From JAAYAY01 sp964429355 (GTDB taxonomy: Bacteria > Planctomycetota > Planctomycetia > Pirellulales > Thermoguttaceae): a stretch of DNA of 13,576 nt. The position numbers and the translations under genes were made by a program. The stretch spans positions 1 through 13,576 of the forward strand of contig CAYSCH010000265.1 in assembly GCA_964429355.1 (NCBI GenBank). The letters are read 5' to 3'. The notes under the pieces are model-generated. The model worked only from the letters and a program-made list of their open reading frames with translations, had not been told where the DNA came from and made no database searches. Below, piece after piece: positions 1-6,327 of the stretch (the first letter of the stretch is position 1; each line of letters opens with the position of its first letter).

Positions 1-2
1 GA

Positions 3-45
3 TGCGGATCATGTGCTCGCCAAGCTACGCTTGGCCTAATTTGCA
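3..45. repeat. Left window-end motif shared in inverted orientation with the right end
   Basis: TGCGGATCAT at 3-12 is repeated as its reverse complement at 13567-13576, the last ten bases of the window. AATTTGCA at 38-45 likewise recurs inverted at 13546-13553. Between the two left-hand motifs lies a perfect hairpin, GCCAAGC-TAC-GCTTGGC (19-35). The offset between the paired motifs differs by 12 bases between the two ends, so the ends are related but not identical. They could be termini of one repeated element that broke the assembly. No transposase is visible, so I do not name an element. Confidence 0.4.
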
Positions 46-105
46 AAAGCTCAGTAAGAATATCAGTTCGCATACCAAGAGCCCAGCCAGGACGGGCCTT
101 CGACG

Positions 106-441
106 TTGATCATCTATCACTGCCCCTTCTGTGGTGGTGCTGCACCGGAGTCAAAGCGCTCACTTCTGTTCGCCGTCATCCCCAAATCGGAGGAGGAACG
201 ACTGCACGAGATACTCGCCCCCATCGAGACCGTTGGTCAGGCCATGGCAATACTCGGACCGCCAGACTTCGACGGCCATATCAAAGTCCGAGATCCAGAG
301 CGCGACAACAAACCGTTTTCCCTTGAGTACCACCGAGAGATTCGCTATGAGAAGCTGTCCGACTTGGCTAATATATCGATTACCGAGCGACCGGACGGCA
401 GAGTGTTTTGGCAGCTTCAAGGCAAGTACATTGGGAAGTGA
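106..441 (+). CDS. Conserved hypothetical protein with CPFCGG zinc-ribbon-like motif, probably 5'-truncated
   Basis: The 111-residue frame begins with a possible TTG at 106 and reads as a genuine soluble protein. A CPFCGG motif lies near the start (residues 6-11), followed by an acidic helical stretch and a C-terminal segment rich in aromatic and basic residues ending in GKYIGK. One CxxC pair alone is half a zinc ribbon. The same frame is open upstream to 58 and still looks protein-like (EYQFAYQEPSQDGPSTLI), but it has no ATG or GTG and is closed by TAA at 55-57 and again at 37-39. This suggests the true N-terminus was lost by a frameshift or by insertion of the element that may occupy the left edge. 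Function is unknown. The alternative is an intact gene using TTG at 106. Confidence 0.5.
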   Translation: MIIYHCPFCGGAAPESKRSLLFAVIPKSEEERLHEILAPIETVGQAMAILGPPDFDGHIKVRDPERDNKPFSLEYHREIRYEKLSDLANISITERPDGRVFWQLQGKYIGK

Positions 442-704
442 CCCCCCATTTCCGATAGCCTCATGTTTCCAGCAAGAAGCCGCCGCCACTGCGCCGGGCC
501 CGCTGGAATCTACGACCGATCACGGCTTCGACGATTTCGTTTTGCTCCGAAGACACCATCCGGCTCGCCTGGATGGTAAACACGATTGATGGCTAACGGG
601 AAGCCAATCGGGAGCGGCCGGACGAATGAGCGATTGACTACCAACACGACTTCAGACTGCTACTGAAACCACGCAAGTCCATTCAGCATCTCAAGGACCC
701 CAAC

Positions 705-1805
705 ATGAGCGACTCCCCCGAAATTCCTGCTGTGACCATGACCAGCACCAAGAAAGAAATGCTCCAGGCCTACGAGCGGCTGCTGAAGCAACTGGAGGAG
801 AAGAAAAAGGCGGAAATGAAGCCCGACGAAACGGTCGCCCAGCGCAAGCGGGCCCAGGCAGTCGCTGTGGCCGACGCTGCCTCGTCCGCCGGAATCGCCA
901 ATCAGATCGCCTCCCTGAAAACGGAAATCGGCAAGGCACTCAATGAGCTGTCCGACCGGCTGGAGCAGGAGACCGCCAAGTATGTCCAGGTGAAGCTGGC
1001 CGTCGAATCTGCCGAGTCGGAACTGCGCGAAATCTACGACATCGAGAAGGCCGCCGCCAGCCTTGCAGCCCTGCTCGAGGCGCACAAGTTGGAGAAGCAG
1101 GAGTTCGAGGCGGAAATGGCCGCCGAGCGTGAGAAGCTCGACTCAGAGATCTCCATCCATCGCGAGGCTTTCGATTATGAAGTGAAGACCCAGCGCGACG
1201 AGTGGAAGAAGGAAAAAGCGGAGTACCAGGCTTCCGTCAAAGAGCAGGAGGAAACGGAAAAGAAACGCCGCCAGCGCGACCAGGAGGAATGGAAGTACCA
1301 GTTTGATCGCGAGCGCCAGGCGGCCGAGGAGAAACGCCAGCACGAGTTGGCGCGTCTCGACCGTGAGATCCAGTTGAAGCAGGAACATCTGGAAAAGGTC
1401 CTTGCCGACCGCGAGCTGGCTTTGGCTGCCGCCGAAGCGGAATTGCAGTCCCTGCGCGCCCGTGCCGAACAGTTCCCTGGCGAGTTGGAGCAGGCCGTTT
1501 CCCGCGCCGTCGCGGAGACCACCGCCCGACTGGAGCGGGAACGCAAGTACGCCACCGACCTGCTGCAGAAGGAATCGGCCGGAGAACGCAATGTGCTCGT
1601 CTCCCGCATCGAATCCATGGAGCAGACCATCGAGAAGCAGGCCGAACAGATCGCCAAACTGTCCCGGCAACTCGAACACTCCTACGGCCAGATCCAGGAC
1701 ATCGCCGTCAAGGCCATCGAAGGGCCGTCAACCTCTCGCTCCGGTAGCCAGGCCACAGGCCTCTCGTTGCCCACTCGCATGCCCGGTGGTTTGCAGAACG
1801 AATAG
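705..1805 (+). CDS. Cytoplasmic coiled-coil protein of unknown function
   Basis: This 366-residue protein is almost entirely charged helix. Strong heptad-like, Lys/Glu/Gln/Ala-rich segments run from about residue 15 to 55, 68 to 118, 120 to 258 and 260 to 335, with a short Ser/Gly/Pro-rich tail. It has no signal peptide or membrane segment, so it is probably a soluble elongated dimer or filament. Two stretches look more conserved than simple coiled coil: AQAVAVADAASSAGI (residues 50-64), and the end of the helical part, AEQIAKLSRQLEHSYGQIQDIAVKAIEG (residues 313-340). I recall related uncharacterised proteins in diverse bacteria, often misnamed myosin-like, but have not searched. The ATG at 705 is preceded by AAGGA at 693-697. 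No partner gene is adjacent on this strand. The 263 bases upstream (442-704) hold no gene I can support. Confidence 0.85.
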   Translation: MSDSPEIPAVTMTSTKKEMLQAYERLLKQLEEKKKAEMKPDETVAQRKRAQAVAVADAASSAGIANQIASLKTEIGKALNELSDRLEQETAKYVQVKLAVESAESELREIYDIEKAAASLAALLEAHKLEKQEFEAEMAAEREKLDSEISIHREAFDYEVKTQRDEWKKEKAEYQASVKEQEETEKKRRQRDQEEWKYQFDRERQAAEEKRQHELARLDREIQLKQEHLEKVLADRELALAAAEAELQSLRARAEQFPGELEQAVSRAVAETTARLERERKYATDLLQKESAGERNVLVSRIESMEQTIEKQAEQIAKLSRQLEHSYGQIQDIAVKAIEGPSTSRSGSQATGLSLPTRMPGGLQNE

Positions 1806-1893
1806 GACTGAGCGGGAAGAAGGGGGCGACGATAGCTGGCAGTCTGCACCGAGGTTCCTGGCGTGGTGGTACGGACATGACGGGGCGTAGACA

Positions 1894-2718
1894 ATGGTGA
1901 GCATGCGGCGGAATAATTCTGAGGGGAAACCAAGCTCAGAAGAGCGAGTCCGTTCTATTTTTCGCTCCAGACTGCTGACCTGGTCGGGGATTCTGTTGTT
2001 TCTGATTGCAGCAGGCGGCATGTTTGTTTACCGCTTGAGAGAAGACGGGCGCAAGGCAACGTGCCGAAACAACCTCCAGCAGATTGGATTGGCTCTGCGC
2101 GCGTATCATCAAGCTTATGGGAGTTTTCCGAGTGCCTATCTGTGTGACAAGGCCGGAAAGCCTGTGAATAGTTGGCGAACGCTGGTAGTGTCAGGTTTCT
2201 GGTACATTCTTCGTCCTGGCCCGCAGAATTCTGTAAACGAGCCAGGATACGATTACGAGGAACCCTGGAACGGGCCAAATAATGCAGGACATGGGTACGG
2301 GGGAGTAGACAAGGCAAGAGCCTGGCCATTTCAATGTCCGTCTGTTGCCGGCAGCGAGGAACCGGCGATTACGAACTACGTTGCGGTGGTTGGGCCGAAT
2401 ACGATGTGGCCGGGCTTTGAGCCGGCGAAACAGGCTGCCGATGGCTCCGACCGAGAAAAGATACTCGTAATCGAGGTCATCCACTCGGACATTCTTTGGA
2501 TAGAGCCACGGGACTTGACGCTGGAGCAGGCGTTGGACACCATTCAGCCCAGGAAGGGCATTGGCATCGGCAGTCGGCACAGGGGCGGGATTCATTACGT
2601 GACGGTTGGCGGTGCCGTGCGAACGCTGGACCGAAACATCGACCGTGAGTCGTTGCGAATGTTGCTGGTCAGAGAGGGGTTGGGATCGGGAGACGGTTTC
2701 GGGTCAGATCGCCGATAG
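1894..2718 (+). CDS. DUF1559-like (pseudopilin-related) membrane-anchored protein
   Basis: DUF1559 proteins are a very large, mostly uncharacterised planctomycete family, usually carrying a type IV pilin-like N-terminus. Here a basic cytoplasmic N-terminus (residues 1-27) leads into one membrane helix at about 28-46. The family signature follows, CRNNLQQIGLALRAYHQAYG (57-76), then FPSAY, a central NYVAVVGPNTMWPG motif (161-174), and the C-terminal block with SDILWIEPRDLTLEQAL and SRHRGGIHYVTVGGAVRTLD (227-246). The usual prepilin cleavage motif (GFTLVELLVVI-like) is absent. This one is therefore probably a simple membrane-anchored exported-domain protein rather than a processed pseudopilin. 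The ribosome site is weak; ATG at 1903 is an alternative start. Base composition looks AT-richer than the hydrogenase genes. Its function and its link to the neighbours are unknown. Confidence 0.85.
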   Translation: MVSMRRNNSEGKPSSEERVRSIFRSRLLTWSGILLFLIAAGGMFVYRLREDGRKATCRNNLQQIGLALRAYHQAYGSFPSAYLCDKAGKPVNSWRTLVVSGFWYILRPGPQNSVNEPGYDYEEPWNGPNNAGHGYGGVDKARAWPFQCPSVAGSEEPAITNYVAVVGPNTMWPGFEPAKQAADGSDREKILVIEVIHSDILWIEPRDLTLEQALDTIQPRKGIGIGSRHRGGIHYVTVGGAVRTLDRNIDRESLRMLLVREGLGSGDGFGSDRR

Positions 2719-2793
2719 ATGTCGGGCAATTCGGGAGCCGCGGAGGGGCGGACGATACTCCATGCGGTTTTTCGAGCACTGCTGATTCTAAGA

Positions 2794-2834
2794 CACTGCC
2801 AACAAGTAGGCAGTGGCACACCGGCACCGCCGGT
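2794..2834. repeat. Two adjacent hairpins at a convergent gene junction (REP-like or bidirectional terminator)
   Basis: CACTGCC-(8 nt)-GGCAGTG at 2794-2815 is a perfect 7-bp stem. ACCGGC-ACC-GCCGGT at 2820-2834 is a perfect 6-bp stem. They lie 4 bases apart, between the + strand DUF1559 gene ending at 2718 and the - strand SnoaL-like gene ending at 2844. Neither stem is followed by a clear U-run on either strand, so a canonical intrinsic terminator is doubtful. I recall similar CACTGCC/GGCAGTG hairpins scattered between planctomycete genes, which would make this a dispersed repeat that may also stop transcription. Confidence 0.6.
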
Positions 2835-2843
2835 AAGGCTGGA

Positions 2844-3245
2844 TCACGTTTTCATCTGTCGGACGAGGTCGCCGCTGTCGAAGATCTCCCAGGCCTCGGC
2901 CAGTTTGCCGTTTTCGATGCGGAAGGTGCTGATGGCGGGGCAGATGATCGCATTGCCCTTGGCGGGAACATCGCCGAAAGGGCCGGTGTGACGGGCGTGG
3001 AGGGCGAAGTGGCAATCGACCCTGTCCCCCTCAGCCAACAGCCGCTCGATGCGAATCTCCATGTTGCTGAAAAAGCTCGGCGCGATCTGGCCGAAGAATT
3101 TCCGCACGCACTCGGGACCGGCAGGAAGCCCGGGCGGAAAGTGGTGATCGACAAACCCATCGGCAACGATGTTTTCGATTCCCGCCAAGTCGCCCATGAC
3201 GATTTCGTAGTAACGGCGAACGAGCTGCTTGTTTGCTTCCGACAT
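2844..3245 (-). CDS. SnoaL-like / ester cyclase family protein (NTF2 fold)
   Basis: This 133-residue protein matches the small SnoaL-like family. The N-terminal helix is NKQLVRRYYEIVMGDL, followed by FVDHHFPPG (residues 31-39) where the family carries active-site-like His/Asp residues, the core strand EGDRVDCHFALHARHTGPF, and the C-terminal FRIENGKLAEAWEIFDSGDL. Members include polyketide cyclases and many uncharacterised proteins, and substrate cannot be read from sequence. ATG at 3245 is preceded by GGAG with an 8-nt spacer. The same frame stays open upstream to 4451, but that part runs through the phosphatase gene in another frame and is not real. The gene lies 137 bases downstream of the phosphatase and has a promoter candidate of its own, so it may be only loosely tied to the hydrogenase operon. 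Confidence 0.8.
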   Translation of the reverse strand: MSEANKQLVRRYYEIVMGDLAGIENIVADGFVDHHFPPGLPAGPECVRKFFGQIAPSFFSNMEIRIERLLAEGDRVDCHFALHARHTGPFGDVPAKGNAIICPAISTFRIENGKLAEAWEIFDSGDLVRQMKT

Positions 3246-3273
3246 GGCAATGGCTCCATTTTCCAGGGCTGGC

Positions 3274-3312
3274 AATGCCGGGCATTCTATGTCGTGGGGT
3301 GCGGGTATGCAA
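3274..3312 (-). promoter_or_regulatory. Candidate sigma70-type promoter and dyad upstream of the SnoaL-like gene
   Basis: On the minus strand, TTGCAT (3312-3307) and TAGAAT (3289-3284) are separated by exactly 17 bases, placing transcription start about 30 bases before the ATG at 3245. A near-palindrome, AATGCCCGGCATT (3286-3274), overlaps the end of the -10 box and the predicted start site, a typical position for a repressor operator. This is motif reading only. Confidence 0.4.
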
Positions 3313-3382
3313 TCGGCGTGCTCTGAGTGGGTGTCGAGAGGAGGCGATGACAAGTCACGCGCAGACCCAAGGGTGCGGTTCC

Positions 3383-4534
3383 TCAGACCTCGTCGACCAC
3401 GACGAGCTTTCCGGCCGCACGGAGGCGTTCGGCGAGGAGGGGGATCATCTTGTGGCGGTTGAGGATCCCACGCTGGCGGAAGGCGATATCTTCGGTGGCG
3501 GTGTTGTGGGCGGTGCCGAGGGTGACGTTGACCCGGTCGGCCACGCTCAGGAGCGAGCAGAGTTCCGTCACGCCGCTCTCTTCCTTGAAGGTGCCGATGT
3601 CTTCGTCGAGAAGATTGAAGACCTGGTTGAGCGTGACGGCTCCTTCGGTCACCAGGTCGATGCCGTCGATGCCGTAGCGGGGTGGAGCGATCAGGGATTG
3701 GGGCGCTCGTTCCATGCGGACGGTCTTGCCGAGATGCCGGGCGACGAGTTCGGCCGTCTTGCCGCCGCAAACGACCTTGAACCCGTCGGCCTGCAAGAAG
3801 CGGGCCACAACCTGGTCGTCGGTCTCGCGATCGGCGGGGGGGCCGGTAAGGAGATTGACGACGATGCCCGATCGGCAACGGGCCAGGGCAACCGTGCAGT
3901 CGTCGCCACCGCGGACCCAGAGCCGCCGCGCCTCGCGGTGGACATAGTCGGGAATTTCGCGATGGGGCACGCCCTGCCGGAGGCAGTTGCTGATGTAGCT
4001 CATCACTCCGCCCGTCTGCCAGCCGTGGGGAAGGGAAGATCCGATCCCGGCCTGGGTGATCCCGTCGCTGATCATGAGCAGCGATTCCGTGGGGTCGAGG
4101 GAGCACTCGGCCTCGTCGACGAGCGTACCGGCCAGTTCGAGGGGGCGAGTGATGACCGGTTCGGCCCGGTGGCGCCCGACGACCAGCGGCAACGGGGCCT
4201 CGTAGGCGAGCACGGTGGCATTGCCGTCGCCGCGGATCCTCGCGATCGAGAAGGCCGTGTAGGGTTTGCTGATGTCGCGCCATTGCTGCATGGTTTCGAC
4301 TACGACCTGGACGGCCCGGCGGAGCGAAAATCCCAGCCGGAGGAGTTCGAGCAGCCGCGTGGCGCACATCTGGGCGGGGGTGTGGGCATGGGGACCGGAA
4401 CCGATTCCGTCGGCGCAGACGAGGGTCGTGCCGGCGACGGTTCGTTCGCAAAGGAACACGTCGCCGCAGAGGCTGCCGGCCCGCTTGGGGCTCTGCCTCA
4501 GTTCGGTTTCGACGTGTATGTATCCCGCAACCAT
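3383..4534 (-). CDS. SpoIIE-type PP2C protein phosphatase, hydrogenase-linked
   Basis: PP2C/SpoIIE phosphatases remove phosphate from Ser/Thr of partner proteins, classically anti-sigma-factor antagonists. Metal-site motifs are in order: CGDVF (Asp25), ADGIGSG (Asp42, Gly43), LMISDGITQAG (Asp157) and GGDDCTVAL (Asp211, Asp212). The phosphatase domain spans about residues 5-222. Residues 225-383 form a separate domain containing VVCGGKTAELVARHLGK and GIDLVTEGAVTL. I recall similar tails in other phosphatases next to [FeFe]-hydrogenases; their function is unknown to me. There is no membrane segment. The ATG at 4534 lies inside the 3' end of the sensory hydrogenase gene (37-base overlap), with purine-rich GAGGGTGAGAGAG upstream, so the two are probably translationally coupled. 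No anti-sigma or STAS gene is nearby, so the dephosphorylated partner is not visible here. Confidence 0.87.
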   Translation of the reverse strand: MVAGYIHVETELRQSPKRAGSLCGDVFLCERTVAGTTLVCADGIGSGPHAHTPAQMCATRLLELLRLGFSLRRAVQVVVETMQQWRDISKPYTAFSIARIRGDGNATVLAYEAPLPLVVGRHRAEPVITRPLELAGTLVDEAECSLDPTESLLMISDGITQAGIGSSLPHGWQTGGVMSYISNCLRQGVPHREIPDYVHREARRLWVRGGDDCTVALARCRSGIVVNLLTGPPADRETDDQVVARFLQADGFKVVCGGKTAELVARHLGKTVRMERAPQSLIAPPRYGIDGIDLVTEGAVTLNQVFNLLDEDIGTFKEESGVTELCSLLSVADRVNVTLGTAHNTATEDIAFRQRGILNRHKMIPLLAERLRAAGKLVVVDEV

Positions 4535-6291
4535 TTCTCTCTCACCCTCGATGTGGCGGTCGATTCGTCGTCGTGTTCCTGCTGTTCGGCCAGCAGCATG
4601 AGCCGGTCGAGCAAAGCTTCGCCGCGGGCGGTGCTCTCTCCGAGGGCCGAGGCAACCGTTTCGGCCAGGTGCATCTGCTGGTTGAGCAACTCCCGGGCCT
4701 GGAGGACGGTCTGGGTCCGCAACTCGTCGAGTTTGCGCTGGCTGCTCTGAGTGTTTGTCACGTTCACGAAGATCCCCACATACTGTTTGTCTTCAGGCAA
4801 CGGATAGTGAACCTGGTGGCAGACCAGGTCGTATTTCTTGTGGCTGACGGTTCTTTCGACCAGTTGTTCCTGGCCGGTGGCGAGGCGCTCGAACGGCTCG
4901 GGGTCCATGAGGTGGGAGATGGGGCGGCCGCAGACGGTTTCGCTGCAATGGAAGTAGCGTCGGAAGGCCGGATTCATGCCGAGAATGTGGAGGTGTTCGT
5001 CGAGGATAACGATCCCGTTGGGGCTGGTCTCGATGATCCGGTCGACCCGTTGCTCGGCAAGACGTTTCATGTAGGGCATGCACATTTCGGGCTGGGCCAG
5101 TCCGCGGATGACGGCGATCGCCTTGTCGCGGCAGGTCGAGTAGCCGCAGGCGCCGCAGTTGAGCTGGTTCTCTTCGGCCGCCTTGCCGGTCTTGTTGAGC
5201 ACCTGGCGGATCGCTTCTTCGCTGATTTCCTGAGCCTCGTTCACGGCCTCCCGTTGGAATACGGTTTCCAGACCGGCCGGGTCGGCAGCAACCGCAGTCT
5301 TTTCCTCGGATTGCCGGGCGTAGTCGAGGACCCGCTTGCGGCGGGAGAACATATTCCGGTCGGTCTCCATGGCCGGTCCGTTCACACAGCCGCGGGAACA
5401 GAACAGGGGCTCGATCACCAGGGGCTGTGCGGTCTCGTCGAGAGAGCTGAAGGCCTCGCCGATCTCCTGGAACCCACTGACGGGCAGAACGCGAGCGTCG
5501 AGGACGTCGGTGGTCCAGCCCATGGTGCGGATGCACCCACCTTCAAGAGGAAAGAGCTGGGCGCTGCCTGCCGGCCTCTCGTCAAAGGTGCTCTCTTCGC
5601 ACGCGGCCAGGTCGATGTCTTCCGTTTCCAGCCAGCGGCGCAGCTCGGTGAAGGTGAGCACGCAATCAACCGCGCCGCGGTGCTCCGGCCGTTCTGCCTC
5701 GGCCTTCTTCGCGATGCAGGGCCCGATGAAGACTACGCTGACCGGATCGCCGAGCGTGCGGCGGATGTGATGGGCGTGGGCGAGCATGGGGGAGACGACC
5801 GGCACGAGCGTGTCGACCAGTTGGGGCCGGTAGCGCTCGACGTAGGAGACAACGGCCGGGCAGGCGGTGCAGACATGGCTGCGGTTCGACTTGTGGTGAA
5901 CGATCTCGGCGGTCGCCCGGGCCACGTGCGCTGCGCCAATGGCGGTCTCGCCCACGTAGGCGAATCCAAGCCGGCGCAAGGCGGCCACCAACCGGCCGTG
6001 CTGCCAGGCGGGAAAAGCGGCGGCGAAGGAAGGCGCCAGACTGGCGGCCGATCGTGGACCGGTGCGAACGAGTCGACGGGCGACGTCCACATCGTCGCGA
6101 ACCGTCTTGGCTCCCTGGGGGCATTCGCGGACGCACGTTCCACAGGCGATGCAGCGTGCCGGTTCCACGTAGGCCTGGCCGTCCTGCATGCGGATCGCCT
6201 TGACCGGGCACATTCGCACGCAGCGATAGCAGTCGCGGCACTGGGCCTTGTTGGTGTAGACAACATGCTGATGCGTATCGCCGGTGACCAT
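4498..6291 (-). CDS. hydS: Sensory [FeFe]-hydrogenase (HydS type) with FeS and PAS domains
   Basis: Domains in order for the 597-residue form: two [4Fe-4S] ferredoxin clusters (Cys18/21/24/28 and Cys47/50/53/57); an H-cluster domain at about 75-320; a further FeS module CGACGYSTC with Cys379/382/387 and Cys404; a PAS domain at about 412-515; and a C-terminal coiled coil to about 571. H-cluster ligands by position are Cys144 in CTACPAV, Cys192 in PCIAKK, and Cys298 and Cys302 in CSRGCVNGP. Position 143 is Ala where catalytic enzymes have the proton-relay Cys (TSCCPxW), a hallmark of the sensory group of which T. maritima HydS is an example. It probably senses H2 or electron pressure rather than making H2 in bulk. 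It lies 36 bases downstream of hydA, and its 3' end overlaps the phosphatase gene, its likely output. Confidence 0.88.
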   Translation of the reverse strand: MVTGDTHQHVVYTNKAQCRDCYRCVRMCPVKAIRMQDGQAYVEPARCIACGTCVRECPQGAKTVRDDVDVARRLVRTGPRSAASLAPSFAAAFPAWQHGRLVAALRRLGFAYVGETAIGAAHVARATAEIVHHKSNRSHVCTACPAVVSYVERYRPQLVDTLVPVVSPMLAHAHHIRRTLGDPVSVVFIGPCIAKKAEAERPEHRGAVDCVLTFTELRRWLETEDIDLAACEESTFDERPAGSAQLFPLEGGCIRTMGWTTDVLDARVLPVSGFQEIGEAFSSLDETAQPLVIEPLFCSRGCVNGPAMETDRNMFSRRKRVLDYARQSEEKTAVAADPAGLETVFQREAVNEAQEISEEAIRQVLNKTGKAAEENQLNCGACGYSTCRDKAIAVIRGLAQPEMCMPYMKRLAEQRVDRIIETSPNGIVILDEHLHILGMNPAFRRYFHCSETVCGRPISHLMDPEPFERLATGQEQLVERTVSHKKYDLVCHQVHYPLPEDKQYVGIFVNVTNTQSSQRKLDELRTQTVLQARELLNQQMHLAETVASALGESTARGEALLDRLMLLAEQQEHDDESTATSRVREKWLRDTYTSKPN

Positions 6292-6298
6292 GGGATGG

Positions 6299-6303
6299 CC
6301 TCC
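6299..6303 (-). promoter_or_regulatory. Ribosome binding site deciding the hydS start
   Basis: GGAGG on the minus strand sits 7 bases before the ATG at 6291-6289. A TTG at 6324 in the same frame would add 11 residues and leave only 3 bases after hydA. The strong site makes the ATG the better start. Confidence 0.7.
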
Positions 6304-6327
6304 AAATCCGCACTTCGGACTCAACGA

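Noticed and set aside
634..663. Promoter for the coiled-coil gene (TTGACT at 634-639)
   Set aside because: No acceptable -10 box lies 16-18 bases downstream.
3246..4451. N-terminal extension of the SnoaL-like protein to 535 residues
   Set aside because: This part runs through the phosphatase gene in another frame and is Arg/Pro-rich shadow sequence. The ATG at 3245 has a ribosome binding site and gives a normal-length family member.
3233..4750. A 505-codon open frame on the + strand
   Set aside because: It is the antisense shadow of the SnoaL-like and phosphatase genes and has no recognisable domain.
6292..6324. TTG start for hydS, 11 codons upstream
   Set aside because: ATG at 6291 has GGAGG at the proper distance, and the added residues are not needed by any domain.
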